Assembly (NCBI RefSeq): GCF_026212465.1
Contig: NC_080056.1
Location: 4,633,810 to 4,697,809, forward strand
Direction: 5' to 3'
Origin: Amaranthus tricolor
Taxonomy: Eukaryota > Streptophyta > Magnoliopsida > Caryophyllales > Amaranthaceae
DNA length: 64,000 nucleotides
Part shown: in pieces, positions 1 through 13,045 of the stretch
Position numbering within the stretch: the stretch's first letter is position 1
Layout of the letters: each line of letters opens with the position of its first letter
Program-made: the position numbers and the translations under genes
Notes under the pieces: model-generated
What the model was told of the DNA's origin: nothing
The model's input: only the letters and a program-made list of their open reading frames with translations
The model's database searches: none

Positions 1-3000
1 GTTATCCGATATCAAAAATAAAAAGAAGCTATTTGAAAAAGTTTGTGGACTTCTATTATAAAATAAAACATTACTTTAAAAATGATTTTTATTTTTTTGA
101 GTAGTTCTGATTCATAATAAATGATTTTTATTTATAAGATAATTTTTTTTATAACACCACCATTAATTCTCCATATTAACTAATTAAGTGTCATAGTCAG
201 ATAATTTAAAATGACATATTTACAATTAAAATAATGTTTGACTTCTCGTTGTCGAAGAAAACAAATGTTCAATTATTATTTTTATTTAAATAATACTCTA
301 TCTTAGAATTTTCAATGATTTAATTTTTAAAGTTTATTTAGAATTGAAAAATACTTAAAAACCCGTGCCGTATATAAAATAATAAAGGCTTTAATTGTTA
401 GTTTAACTTTTTTTTTAAAGTGTTCATAAGGAAGTTATTAAAAGTTAACGGAACAAAAATTCAGATTCAGATTTCATTTATCTCTTATCTCAAGTGGTTT
501 AATTATCGTCTAATATAATAAGAACTTATGCCACATTTACACCTTAAATTTTTTTAATCAAAATTTTATTTTATGAAAATGACATAATAGATCTTATATT
601 TTAAACTCATAGTTTGCTAAATATTCTAATGTAGTGTGTTATGGGCTAAATTAGCTCGTGTACTAGTCAAAATTAGTCAAACAAAAAACATAATAAAAGC
701 CTATAATTCAACAAAAAAAAAAAACATTAGAATTCACCAAATCTAATTCATTGATTGGCACAAATCCACCAATCTCTACATCTCACCATAACTCTCTAGC
801 CTAGCTAACCTAGTCTTGCTACATTAGCGCATCTAAAAATTGTATTTTATTTTCCTATGTTGTTTTAAATTTTATAGATCCTACTTAAGTGTTGGAGGAA
901 TTGGGATAATTTTAATTTTTTGTGACTGCAGGACACAAGGTATATTAATTATTGTCCGGCTCTTTGCATATAATTCTCTAATAATTTTAGTAGCTCTTTT
1001 TTACGAATTTAACTCAAGCTTCTATTTAAAAATAGAACTATTTTTAAAAAAAAATGTGTTTGGATTTGTGTAGGAAGCTAATAGATTATCTCAAAAAAAT
1101 TAGCAAAATAGAGAAGGATGAAAATTAGTAATTGAAACATTTTCCCTACAAGTTATAGTGGGAATGCTATTGAAAATCAAAAAATAAGATTGAGTTGAAA
1201 AAAGAGGAACCAAGCGCAAATCATGCTTGTTTGTGTAATGTTGACTTAGATAAAGATAATGTGATTAAGATTTGACATAAGTGAATGTCATTTTTATTCA
1301 TTTCCTCCATACATGATGGATGCACAAATGGAGTCATCCATACAAATATTCCTATCACCTACGCCTACTAAGTATGTTTCAGGATTAAATCCCTATTCAT
1401 TTTCCGTACGTTTTTAAGACAAATGTAGGTATTTTTTTTTTTTTTGAAAAAGAAAAGAGATTAAATGCTAATATAAAATGTGTAGAATATTAAAAGAAAG
1501 TTTAAACATATAAACAACATTAAAAAAGGATGATGGGAACAACATTAAATTCTAATTCATATTTTTATCAAATTTCCTCGTTTTTATTGGAAACAACTTT
1601 TTTTTAATAAAGTAGATAAATAATTCATGCATACAATCCTAACCTTTTTTTTTTTCTAAATTCCCCCAACCCATTTAATTAGATGATATTTTCTAGACAT
1701 ATTTAAAGGGGAAAGCTAACTTTTAATTCTTTGTTGCGATTTTGTATCTGCATAATTGTATCATAATTAATTTTATGTATCACATGTTATATGATGTATA
1801 TACCAATTATTTTGTCTGTAATTTTTATGTTTGAAGTTTCCAAATCAACTTTAGATAAATTTGGTTAAATTTATTTCCACTATAAAAAACTATTTTTGAA
1901 AATAAATTTTAGTGAGGATTAGAGAATGTATTGTTTTATTTCTTAATTCTACTTGGACCTACTATTCTTTTGGTTCACAATAAGCTTTAAAGACTTCAAA
2001 CCAAAATTAAAATAACTTGGTCATATAAACACCATTTTGGGAAATATTTTTAAGTTGGCACCATAGTAGAATTTTTTTTTCTTTTTCAACTCCATTTAGG
2101 CAAATCATTCAATAATATTATCTCAATTTTATTTATGAAAATGATTTTATTACTTTTACCCTACATATTCCCTCTTGTTTCCAAAATATCCTACAACTTT
2201 TTAACCCATTTTAAGTAAACCAGACGTACTAATGAATAAGGGTAAAGGAGTAAATAGAAGTAATAAACAACTTTTATTTTTTACTCTTTATATTCTCTTC
2301 TATTTTAAAATACCCTACAACTTTTAAATTTAGTTTTTCAATATTTTACTCTTCGTACATATTAAAAATAAATGAGATAAATAATTGGATAGGCGGATGG
2401 AAAACTAATGACTAAGGTAAGGTTGTATAGTGGAAGTAAATAGGTAATTAGGATCCTCTCTATTACTTAAAATATAATAGAGAGTTCATCACTCAATCTA
2501 ATAGTTGAAATTGCTTAATGAAGAAAAATAGAAAAAATTTTAATATTTTTATTTTTATTGTAAAATAAGTATTAAAATCTTAAGATATAACATGGAAAAA
2601 TAATAAATAAGATCCTCATACGTAAATAGAAGTTGGAGTAAGAGACAATATTAGCTTTATAAAAAGGGAGTAGGTTAATTGTCAAACACTTTGACCTTTT
2701 TTCTCGATGATAACCAACTTTTGCTTCTTTCGTCAAATCAATGGAGACATTGCTTACCTCATCTACAATTCATTTCAGGAGTGTGGAGTCAGGAGTCACT
2801 TCCCACTTTCGGCTAGGGTCTAGGGCCTAGGGCCCAAGTGCCAACTACTTGTGTCATTCATCGTTGATATACTGTTTGCGTTGATTTTTTGACATGATAA
2901 CAGAATTAAACTTATTCACGAAAAGAGCATGTCTTGCTTACTTTGGAGTGGGGGAGCATGTTAAACTATACTCTTTTCTAAATGTTCAAACTTTAAATTA

Positions 3001-3330
3001 TTTCAGTTGACTTTTCATCATTTATAAGTAATCAAATAAGACCACATATGAAAGACGAAGAGTATAACATTTAATTTTTGATTAGGTAAGATGGGATAAG
3101 TAAGTGTAAAGTTGTAAAAATGTTAAGTTTAATAAGGATAAATTGGTAAAGTTAATATAATTAAAATAAAAATAAAACGTTTAATTTGACTTAATAAAAA
3201 AATAAAATACTTAAGTAATTAGGAGGAAATATAATATTGAGACTTTAATCCTAAACTTAAACCTTGTGTTGAGTGTAATATTCATCCTCTCACAACTCAT
3301 AAGCAATGGGCCGGGTGATACTTATAGTGA
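1..3330. other. AT-rich intergenic spacer, no gene seen
   Basis: No open frame here looks like a gene: the longest are short, low-complexity and rich in Phe, Leu, Ile and Lys. The sequence is AT-rich with many homopolymer runs. I could not assign it to any repeat family. Confidence 0.6.
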
Positions 3331-3338
3331 CCAAAAGT

Positions 3339-4866
3339 TAGGGCTGGCAAAAGCTGACCCGACCTGCTAACCTGATCTGAAACCGACCTGAGATTAGCGG
3401 GTTTGGGTTTAGATTTTTGACCTAATTAATTAAATGGGTCAACACGACCTGATCTGTTTATTAAATGGGTTAGGTTCAGGTTGAATATTTAAACCCGAAA
3501 AAAACCTGTTTAACCCATTTATTAAATGGGTCAATCAGGTTAGGTCGACCCATATTAACCCATTTAATAACCCATTGAAAATTTCAGATTTTCTTAAATA
3601 AAGACTAAAGAGTAACTCATTGATTGAAATTGAAAATCAAAGCGGCAAAGAGACCAAAGACCAAAGATTAAATAAAGCGAAAAAAAACCCTAATTGCTAA
3701 ACATTTCCCATTTTCCCGATTTCCGCCTCCATTCGTCACTTCCTCTTCTCCTTCCTCTTCTCCTTCCTTTTCTCTCTTTTGTGCGATTCAGACCTTCTCC
3801 TTCCTCTTCTCTCCGGCAGCTTCTTCTGTTCTCCTTCATCTTCTCTGCGGCACCAAGGTAAGTATTATTAACACATAAAAGTCCGATTTTTCTGTTTTTT
3901 TTATCGATTTTATTGTTTTTAGATTTGGATTGTGTTCGATTTTTTTGTGTTTGATTTTGATGTTCATTGCTGGAACTGATTTTCTCTCTTTAATTCTTGG
4001 TTCGTGTTCGTGTTCGTGTTCGTGTTTGCTGGAACTAATGTTCATTGTTTTTTTTTTCATTTTTCTGTTTCATTTTTATCGATTTTTTTGATTTTTTTGA
4101 TTTTTCTGTTTGTGTAAACAGTTTACTCCATTTTTTTTTTATGTTCATTGTTATTTAGGGTTCGATTTTTTGGTTTTGTGTTTGATTTTTTTGTGTTTGT
4201 GTTACTGCTATTTTTTGTGTTTGATTTTGTGTTATTTAGGGTTCATTGTTCTTAATCCTCATTAAATCTCAATTCTTTCTTCCTATTATTCTATACTTAT
4301 TTTCTTTATTTACTCCATTTTTTGGTTTCCTGACCAATTTTTGCAAGATTCATATGTTTTGGCTTCATCGGTTTGATTTCTCATTTCAGGTAATTTTTTT
4401 TATTTTTTTTATTTTTATTTTACAACTTATTTTACAACATATATTGTATACTGTATAATCTTTTGAATGAAAGCTTTTGATAATCTTTTGTATAATCTTT
4501 TGAAGTTAAGTAATGTAAAGTGATAACAATATCTTATTTATGCATACTGTATTGTGTTAATACTGTATTGAATGAAAGCTTTATTTCTTATTTAAGAAGA
4601 TTTCGCAAAATTTGTATACCATTGAATCTAAACTATTTGGGTCAAATGGGTCAAATGACCTGAAATATATGGGTTTAATGACCTGAAAAAAAAAGCAGGT
4701 TAAATGGGTCATTAGCAGGTTGACCCGACCTGCTACAAATCAGGTCGGGGTTTCAATTTTTGACCCATTTAATTAAATGGGTCAGGTTCAGGTCAAGGGT
4801 CTATTGACCCATTTATATATGACCCGAACCTGAAAATGACCCAACCCGACCTGTTTGACACCCCTA
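3339..4866. mobile_element. Non-autonomous hAT-type DNA transposon (1.5 kb)
   Basis: The element starts TAGGGCTGGCAAA and ends with the complement of TAGGGGTGTCAAA, a hAT-style imperfect terminal inverted repeat. It is flanked by a perfect 8-bp direct repeat, CCAAAAGT, at 3331-3338 and 4867-4874, the target duplication length expected of hAT elements. Both ends carry many copies of motifs such as AAATGGGTCA and ACCCGACCTG in both orientations, which resemble subterminal transposase-binding repeats. The centre (about 3680-4240) holds a CT-rich leader-like stretch with a telo-box (AAACCCTA, 3685-3692) and a splice-donor-like AAG/GTAAGT near 3857. No transposase frame is present, so it is a deletion derivative that must be mobilised in trans, if at all. 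Confidence 0.85.
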
Positions 4867-5221
4867 CCAAAAGTACTTGTGTAACTAAATAAGTGACACA
4901 TTATTGTAGAATAGCTACTTAAATAAGTGGCACCTAATTTAATGAGTAGGGTGCCCATATATGACTACTTGACAACAAATAATAATGTGTCACATGGAAT
5001 CCATTTAAATTAGTATTAATAATTATTGAAAATTACATTATTGTAAGTTAGTGACACATATTTTATAAAAAACGTTAGTTTAAAATGACTTGACAAAGAA
5101 GAGAATGAGATAGATACTATATATCATGAACAAATGGATGTTGCACTTGCACCCCATATATTGCTAGTGCTTTTACTACTACTCTATATCTTATGCTTCA
5201 CAATGAGTTTTTTCGTAGATA

Positions 5222-5462
5222 ACTGATAGTCAATTAGAATGATTGATTTGACCAAGTAATTTCATTAATTGATATGACCAACTGATTCTAAACACGCATT
5301 TATAAGCAACTTGTTTAAAATAGAAGATTAATAATAACAAGCACTTCAACCAACTAATAAATCAATCATTAACACTAAACGATTTGACAATTCACTTATG
5401 TATTTGAATCATAATAAGCTAATAAAATTGCGTAATAAGTTATTCTAGCAAACACTCTGATG
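5222..5462. repeat. Interspersed AT-rich repeat, copy 1
   Basis: This stretch resembles 12836-13045 and 25050-25310. All three begin near a GATAGTTAAT-like stretch, share an ACTGATTCTAAACACGC-like core followed by CAACTTGTT, and end near a TAAGCTAAAATTGCTTAATAA-like stretch. It is probably a non-coding MITE family. The ends are too degraded to define terminal repeats or a target duplication. Confidence 0.45.
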
Positions 5463-5515
5463 ATGTGATTAAATGAGAAAGTGTCTTGCTTGTTGGAGTA
5501 TATTGTCTCTATATA

Positions 5516-5606
5516 CTTTCTTTGTTCTGAAATACTTACTTGCGATTGTAACACGTTGTATGGAAAAATGTCACAATTAGTAGCAAATATAATAAAATGA
5601 ATAGAG
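5516..5606. mobile_element. Short Stowaway-like MITE (91 bp)
   Basis: It is flanked by TA on both sides. The left end CTTTCTTTGTTCTGAAATAC is an imperfect complement of the right end (AATAAAATGAATAGAG). A TA target site with CTNCCTCCGTTC-like ends is the Stowaway/Tc1-mariner signature. At 91 bp it is close to a minimal foldback, with inner arms GCGATTGTAACA and TGTCACAATTAGTAGC. Confidence 0.55.
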
Positions 5607-5719
5607 TATTAAGCTTCATTTGATTCTAAGTGCTCCAATGAGCATTAATCCCCTGCTCCATATATAGAAATTAAAAAATTCATATTTATTCATTCTAATT
5701 TCTAACATTGGAAAATATC

Positions 5720-5842
5720 ATCATCATCTAATCCAGTGTATTTCGTCTATAAAATGAGCAGGGTTTTGGGAGGGAAGGAAGACAGCAATTCATACCCTTA
5801 AAGGAGAGCGCGACCAATGAGTCCCTCAACTCGAGAAAAATC
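5720..5842 (-). mobile_element. Retroposon 3' end with (GAT)n tail, copy 1
   Basis: On the minus strand the sequence reads GAGGGACTCATTGG, then a CTTCCTTCCCTCCCAAAACCC block, then TACACTGG, and ends in a short GAT repeat. The same order of blocks recurs at 56095-56210 and 59786-59932. From general knowledge this is the 3' tail pattern of a common plant retroposon (SINE or LINE tail). No coding frame is attached. Confidence 0.5.
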
Positions 5843-5849
5843 ATAAGTA

Positions 5850-7219
5850 GTTTCTACAACGAATAAGACTAAGTAAAGTTGATGCAAACTCCACAAGCCT
5901 GTATCTTATCACAGAAATGTGATCGTTAAAAATTAAATAAAGATATATAAAATACGACCACATAAGTTAAGATTAAACAACTGGATATTTTTTGAAAACC
6001 CATAGGAATTAGTGAGTGAATTATAGAGATTCTTATTGCGTAATAATTTATGGCACTAATTCAAGTAAAAATAGTTAGCTTAAGAGAAAAGTAGCATTAT
6101 AATATTAAAGAAGTCACAAACTCAAGCCCTTTTCTTCATTTTTATTTCAAATTTACATGGTAAATTTCCACATCTCTTAATTTTTCGCTTAATTTTCGTC
6201 AATTCCTTATTTGAAATTGAAACTATAATCTCATCCGCATATATAAACTCCAATTTGATATCCTCTAGTATACAATTTTACTACTTCCTTCATTTGATAT
6301 TACATTTACTACACTCAAAATCATAATATTACAACTCCTTTATATTCTCTTATCTATAATCTATCTATAATAATAATACAAATAATAACTATTATTAAAA
6401 CAAAACACTGTTGATGTCATCAATTTTTAAAATTGCTTATGTGTCACTTTCTCAATAAAAATTTTCCCTCTAAAACCCAATGATGATGTCATTGTTATTA
6501 TGACTAATATTTTATATCTTTGACTTTTCTACTTTCTAATTATGATTATATATTATCCATATTAATTGTTTTTTACTTTTTAGATCACATCATTAAATGT
6601 ATTATAAAAACATATATTTTATTTTATTCTTTTCAATTTTTATGAGTATAGAATATTTTTGAGTTTGTTAACATAAAGCCGAATTTTTTTTTTGTTTATA
6701 CAAATATGTTAGGAAATTTAGTAAAGCCGTACTATGGGCATTATTTAGTATATTTATCCATATTCCATGAAAAGGTGGACAATAAGCTCATGAAATATTG
6801 CAAAAGGTCCGAAGGGGAATTTTTTTTTTCTATATATAATAGAGATAGTCCTTCAAAATTTTACCGTATAAATATAGACCTTTATAATAAAGATAATTCT
6901 ATAAGAACTTATTTGATGTATAGACTTTTATTCAATTAAATTTGCTACTAAAAGTGATATTTCTTTTCATAATTAGTTACTTACAATATCAAACTCAAGA
7001 TAACAGAATATTAAGTTTCATGGATTGGAAAAAATGTTAGAAGCCGAGTCATAGGTCTCATAAATCGGGATCATAGGCAATAGGACCAAGAAGTTAAGCA
7101 TCTAACAAAAGTGAGCAAAAAAACTAACAAGATTGTGCTTCAAATGGGTGCTATTGAGATTAGGGGCGAATCCACAATACTATTATAAAGCGAGTTGTAT
7201 ATCAAATCAACTTGACTAT
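5850..7219. other. AT-rich spacer, no gene seen
   Basis: I see no gene. The stretch near 6284-6310 resembles only the left end of a Stowaway-like element. A 77-codon open frame at 6706-6939 has no recognisable family, no visible upstream context and low-complexity surroundings. Confidence 0.5.
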
Positions 7220-7221
7220 TA

Positions 7222-7512
7222 CTCTCTTTGTTTCATAATGTTCTTTCATTTAGAATATTTTATTTTGGACAGAGAAATTTAATTAAAATTTGTAAGACAT
7301 ATAACTTTCACTTATCAGTCTTAATTTGCATTTTATTCTTAATTTATAAGTTAAAACATAATCAAGTAGGAGCTTGTTTGCTATCGTCTTAATACAAAAA
7401 TTATTAATATTTATTTTTCATAATTTTTAATTAAACATAATTAAATTATTAAGAGTTAAAATGTTGTCTCGATGAAAAAACTATATGGAATTATTGGATT
7501 AAATATAAAGAG
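7222..7512. mobile_element. Stowaway-like MITE
   Basis: It is flanked by TA at both ends and starts CTCTCTTTGTTTCATAAT. The interior is clearly related to the element at 24426-24684, sharing blocks such as TAAGTTAAAACATA and TTTTTAATTA with ACATAA. It is more degraded than that copy, and only the last few bases of the right end are complementary. Confidence 0.5.
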
Positions 7513-7514
7513 TA

Positions 7515-9000
7515 TTAAAATTAAACCTTGAAGTGTACAACAAGGATAATTTGATTATAGTATAGATGAATCATGAATATGATTATTTTGTTTCATACTT
7601 GTATTGCTAGAAGTAGGAGTAATAATTAATACTTTGATAAAAAAAAAAAAACAGAGAAATCTTTAAGAAATGGTACGATTGATATAGCTTGACATTTAGG
7701 ACCTTTGTTATGAGACATTGACTAAATGTACTACAGATTGTTTTCTGAAGAGCCATAAAACTATTCATACCAGAAACAAAAGGGTATATTTAGTTTTGGG
7801 ATGGTAAAATGCGCCGTTAGATGCGAATCATGCCATATGTTCTTCACTTATTTATATTCATTTCAAATTTTTATACCTTTCACCCATTATATGTAATATT
7901 TTCATATTCATGTCTGTCCATCCGGGTATCCACTCAAACTTGTTTATACGTACTATGGCCAACTGGATATACCAACTTTACATCCGTCTCACTTTCACAT
8001 ATTTTACCGTACATCTTTCACATATTTAAGTTTTGTTTGAACTATACAATGTAATAAAATAAAATTAATATCCTTAATTTTTTATCAATAATTTTGGATC
8101 AAAATATACAAATCGATAAAAATTAGTACACTTTAGATATACAGCAGACAGCTATAGGGTGGGGTGGGGCAATATTGGGTGGGACGGATGGATATGGGGC
8201 AGGTAAGAACTCAAACTCACTAAGATGATGGATATGACTTTTCATACCTATATACACCTACTACCCAGCAAATTCATACCTATACCCACTCCAACGGAAG
8301 GCAGATGTGGCATCAAACCCGCATAATTTTACCCATCTGTGATCTCTAATTTATTCCTTTTTCTTAATAAATTAGCACCATTTGGTTTCGGAACAAAAAT
8401 TAAGTAATTACGTATAGAAAATTAATACATTGAAATTTTTAAAATTAAAAATATAGAGAGTAAAATCAATAGTATCATATCAAAAAAATTGAAAAAATTA
8501 ATTAAATCATGATTTTCCTTATATTGAGCGTATCTCGTTTATACATTAGTACGATCAAATGAAGAAAATGTATAGTAAATAATGGAGGTGTATTCTTGGA
8601 ATTGAAATAATTAACATGTGAGTTTGAAGAGAAAAAGGGGCCCTGTGTATTCAGAAGATGGGTTGAAATTCAAAAATAGATTTAGAAATTGACAAAGCAA
8701 AGCAAAGGACAAACACAACAAATTGGGTTTTGGTTTATTCACGGGTTTAGGCTTTTAAGAACGACAATAATGATTTTTGTTTGTGATTTGTGAAATGTAG
8801 GCCCCTCTAACCATTCTCTTTTGATTTTGACTCCTCTATTTCTTTAATTCCTTTTTCTTTTTATGCCGTTTAATCATTAGTCCAACCACTCTTTCTAAAG
8901 GGGTTAAAAATAATTTTGATTTAATATTTACTCAATCTTGTATAGTTCAATTTAATTTTATTCCGAGTTTTAAAATAAATTTATAATGATGAAAAAATCA
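7515..9000. other. AT-rich spacer, no gene seen
   Basis: No gene or clear repeat is visible. The short block at 8155-8335 is G-rich (GGGTGGGGTGGGGC and similar) and ends in ACCCATCTGTG. It could be a decayed transposon end, but I cannot pair the ends. Confidence 0.4.
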
Positions 9001-9009
9001 ATGTGCACT

Positions 9010-9720
9010 AATTACCCATTTTATATCCGAGGATCAAAGGCTTGATTTCAAGAACACGTCTCACACAATGTCCCAAAAAACAAAATTGAATATGTGCAAC
9101 TAAGAACAACAATTAAGAACAAAAAAAAAAACACAATCAAAGCACACACCAAGATTTAAGTGGTTCACCTATAATTGGGCTACGTCCACTGTCCTAGTCT
9201 AGATGTTTTTATTGCTTATTTCAAAGTTCTCCAATGGAGATGTACAATTGATAATGATTACAATTAAGGAAGAAAAGAATAGATAGTAAAGAGAGAAATT
9301 ATATAGAGAGAGAATGAGGTTAAAAAAGCAATCATCCTAATCTATGTGTTTAACCCTATTTATGAACATAGGGACTAAACACTTAGATATAATCCTAAGG
9401 CTAACCAAGAAACGTAAAGAAAGAAGTCCAAATTTGTTCCAGTAGTAAACGCCGAGTCGGCTTTTCCTTGGCCAGGGGAACGCCAACTCGACTTTTACTT
9501 CTGTCTCCAATATGAGACTTTGTTCCTTTTAAGCCAAAAGCCTTATTTCAACATTTACCCTTTAACACCTCTTTAACCACAATTACTCCAACAATGATTA
9601 AGGACTCTAGGTCACCCTAATCACCACACAATGTAAACGTAAAGGCTTCAATTTGACCGGACTTGAAACATGTAATTCATAATCGATCTGATAACCCCAA
9701 TGAACAATTCAACTCTTTGT
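9010..9720. repeat. Unassigned repeat-like block, possibly an LTR remnant
   Basis: This block is less AT-rich than its surroundings and contains AGATTTAAGTGGTTCACC followed by GGGCTACGTCCACTG. From memory that phrase is common in dispersed plant repeats, probably LTRs. No terminal TG...CA pair, primer-binding site or coding frame is identifiable, so the assignment is tentative. Confidence 0.3.
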
Positions 9721-9784
9721 TTCTTGATTTCTTCAAGGGAAATTAGAAAGTTTTGTTTTTTCCCATTCACTTTTTGCTTAGAAC

Positions 9785-9998
9785 TCAATGCAAACTTTAA
9801 AGGCAAAGAATTTTAATCTTAAGTTTTTTTGAAATTCTAAAAAGTTAATATTTAAAAATATATATTGAGACGAATCTATGTATCAAAATCACACATAAAT
9901 ATAATTTTCATATAAATCGATGAAAAATCATACTCAAAGTTTGACACTAAAATTCGAAAATTTTATTTGAGAAAAACATGTGAAAACAGAGGAAATAT
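9785..9998. repeat. Interspersed AT-rich repeat family B, copy 1
   Basis: It shares an ordered set of blocks with 11478-11700 and 17560-17765: TATATATTGAGACGAAT, then an ACACATAAATAT-like block, then CATACTCAAAGTTTGACAC, then AATTTTATTTGAGAA. It is probably the interior of a Stowaway-like element whose ends have decayed. Confidence 0.5.
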
Positions 9999-10281
9999 TA
10001 CATACTACTTTAAAAGAATTTTTTAATAGTAGTTTAGAAAACCCTACATATTAGAAGTGAGAAATAATCATTTTTAAGATGGTGATAAACAAACCTCAAT
10101 TACATAGATGAAAAAAGCTCTCAATTACTAGCCTAAATCTGAATTTACGCTTTAACTACAATTTAATAATAGTGCTCATATTTGTAATTTGTAATATTGG
10201 CATGTGATTTACGTCTAAGTTTGCCTAGATTATGACGTGTGTGGATGTGTCATTTAATTTGATAAAACCTATTGTATAGTA

Positions 10282-10525
10282 CTTATTCCATTTTATTATA
10301 ATTATTATATTTCGCTTTATTACGTAATAAATGTGTTATTTTGATCAATTATATCTTTAGTTACACATAACTAAAAATCTATAAAATACAATATTGTAAA
10401 AATATGCGATTAGACGATTTAAATAAGATTGCACCTGACTATATTTTTTCCTACACATTGACCACAATATATAAAATAAGGAACAATACCAAAAATACTT
10501 GGCAATTATTTTGAAATGAAGGAAA
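10282..10525. mobile_element. Stowaway-like MITE
   Basis: It is flanked by TA. The left end CTTATTCCATTTTATTATAA is an imperfect complement of the right end, which reads TTTCCTTCATTTCAAAATAA on the other strand. The interior resembles 12258-12514, with a shared GTGTTATTTTGATCA and a TATGCGATTAGACGATT-like core. Confidence 0.6.
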
Positions 10526-11477
10526 TATATATGATAAAAACGACTATTGACAATGAAAATCCATTTAATATATATATACAGACGGGTGTTTAACGCACAC
10601 TACTGGTGTTTTGAATTGGTTGGGGTTATATTTACACATTTTCAATCTTGTGAAGCATGTGAACCTTTCAATTTTAGTATGCTTAACTCAATACTTCGAT
10701 GTGTTTTGTGAGGTGGATGTCAACAAGAGTTTATTTAAGTATTTGCTGGTTAATGTTTCAAGCTTTTATTTTTTTAAAAAAAATGGTTTAAAATAATTTC
10801 ACATATTGTCCATCTGTTGTGAATAATCTCTATTGTTAATTATTTGCTGATAACACCCCTTTTTACAGTTTATCGGCTATTATAAGTACTTACCACCAAA
10901 AAGGAGTAGGGTAAGACCAACGAAAAAGCACATAAGGAAAGCAAAAGTGAATGTAACGACTTGAAGGTACCTATAATAGCCAATTAAAATGTACAAATGA
11001 TTTCTGTTAACAAAGTTTCGATTATTTAGAAATAATTAATAGTAGGGTATTCAAAGCAGATACGCAATATGTGAGATTATTTTGGACACTTTTTTATATA
11101 TATAGAATAGATGGGATAATAAATATAGTTAAGATCTTATTTAAATTGTCTAATCGTATACTTTTATGATATTTTTTTTTATTCAATACAATTTATATAT
11201 AATTAAAATAACAGCATTAAATTAAAAAGTCAAACATAAGAATTATAATGATTTGGAGAAATTAGTTTTTGTTTCATTAATGCCAAAATGTCCAACCATT
11301 CGTCATCTATATATGATTGGACTGATCTTAGGAATGTATGACTTCTTAGCCGCCTAAATACTTGTTAATTAATGGCAAGTGTATTTGACAAATGCAGATA
11401 TTTAATTGAATAATTAATTTTATAAATTATTACAGTTTGTAGCCATTGGAATATTGTTCAAATGTTTTTATCATCGG

Positions 11478-11700
11478 ATCTTAATGTAAACTTTAAAATT
11501 AAATAATTTTAATTGTGAGTTATTTAAAATTCTTAACAATTGATATTTAGAAAAGTATATATTGAGATGAAACGAATTAATAAGATCCCACATGATTATA
11601 AGTTTTCTTGTAGATTGATGCAAATTTGTAGTCAAAGTTTAACACTAAATTCGTAAATTTTATTTGAGAAGAACATATAAAAACGAAATGAGTGTTAACA
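11478..11700. repeat. Interspersed AT-rich repeat family B, copy 2
   Basis: The block order matches 9785-9998 and 17560-17765, including TATATATTGAGATGAA, AGTCAAAGTTTAACACTAAA and AATTTTATTTGAGAAGAAC. Confidence 0.5.
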
Positions 11701-11800
11701 AAAAATTTAGAAAACATTTTGAGATGCGACTTTTTAGTTTAAAACATTACACACTATTAAATGATATTTAAATTGCTATTTTGCTGAACGATAATATTTT

Positions 11801-12071
11801 GAATAATTTGCAAATTACAGTCTTAAAGTTTAGAACTTTTGCGAATTACAATTTTAATATTTATTTTTTGCGAATTATATCCATTAAAGTACTAAAGTCT
11901 ACAGTGTTTAGGCCAATTCACATAATTCCGACCATTTTAGTAGTCGCAATTTTAGGTTAAGCGGTCAGAATTATGTGATTCGACCCGAACATTGTAGACT
12001 TTGACACTTTAAATTTGTGAATGTAATTCGCAAAAGTCCTAAACTCTAAGGTTGTAATTTGCAAATTATTC
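11801..12071. mobile_element. Mutator-like foldback MITE (271 bp)
   Basis: Both arms fold back over most of their length. The left end is GAATAATTTGCAAATTACAG; the right end read on the other strand is GAATAATTTGCAAATTACAA. The arms also share GACTTTTGCGAATTACA-like and AAGTCTACAGTGTT-like blocks, leaving a small loop near 11935-11955. The 9-bp flanks TAATATTTT (11792-11800) and TCATATTTT (12072-12080) differ at one position. Long arms with a 9-bp duplication are the Mutator (MULE/TIR-MITE) pattern. It has no coding capacity. Confidence 0.75.
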
Positions 12072-12257
12072 TCATATTTTATATAAAATAAAACAATGTT
12101 TTATTCTAATTAAACCACTAACAAGTACTTAAAATGATACGCCGAACACACCCTACATCCTCATCCTCAAGGAAATATATGTAGGCTCGGGTTGCCTAGT
12201 ATATAACCCACATCATTCGATTAAAAACCCTACTAATATTAAATTGTGTAACATATA

Positions 12258-12514
12258 CTTCATTCGTTCCATTATCTTTGCTATATTTGACTTTTTATAC
12301 AATTCAATGTGTTATTTTGATCATTTATATATTGAAATATGCACATCTAAAAATTACAAAAAATAAATATTATGAAAGCATGCGATTCGACGATTCAAAC
12401 AAAATCTTACTTGACTATATTTCTTCTTACACATTAGCCACAATACATAAAATAAGCTTAAATGATAAATAGTGCCAAAAATCGCAATATAACAAGTATT
12501 TCAGAAGGAGAAAG
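12258..12514. mobile_element. Stowaway-like MITE
   Basis: It is flanked by TA on both sides. The left end is CTTCATTCGTTCCATTATCT; the right end read on the other strand is CTTTCTCCTTCTGAAATACT. The core (ATGCGATTCGACGATT and TTGACTATATTTCTTCTTAC) is shared with 10282-10525 and 20014-20251, so these belong to one family. Confidence 0.65.
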
Positions 12515-12835
12515 TATAACAAAATAATTGTAAACGTGTTGGTTTAACATATATGGTATGGAGGTCGGTTTTGAACCCATTATATATCAATATTGGAGTT
12601 GTTATGATAAAAAGCTACTTTGTAAAGATGTTAGTCACTGAATCTGAAGTTAAGATAAATTGATAATGAAACGTTCACTATAAAAGCGTAATAACATAAG
12701 GTTAGGCCGCCATGCATTGTGTATAACCGTATACTACTGCATCAGACTAGGAAATAGTGAAAGACCATGTATTGATCATTTGCAGGTTTTTTAGTCGGGA
12801 TTTTACTGTAAAAGGATTGATGATTGATAGTTAAT

Positions 12836-13045
12836 TAAAGTGATTGATTTATTAGTCGTGCTAGTATTTATATATTGGTTTGACAAGCTGATTTTAAACA
12901 TGCTATTAAACACGTAATACAACTTGTTCAAAAATAGCTTTTTATGACACTAAGTTGTCTGCTTATCGTTTAACCGCACAATAACTCAACGTTCTCTTTG
13001 TGTTAAAATAAGCTAAAATTCTTCAATAATCTAAGTTATCAAAAA
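12836..13045. repeat. Interspersed AT-rich repeat, copy 2
   Basis: Related to 5222-5462 and 25050-25310. It has the core GCTGATTTTAAACATGC, then CAACTTGTTCAAAAA, and ends in AATAAGCTAAAATT followed by CTTCAATAAT. The termini are not resolved. Confidence 0.45.
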
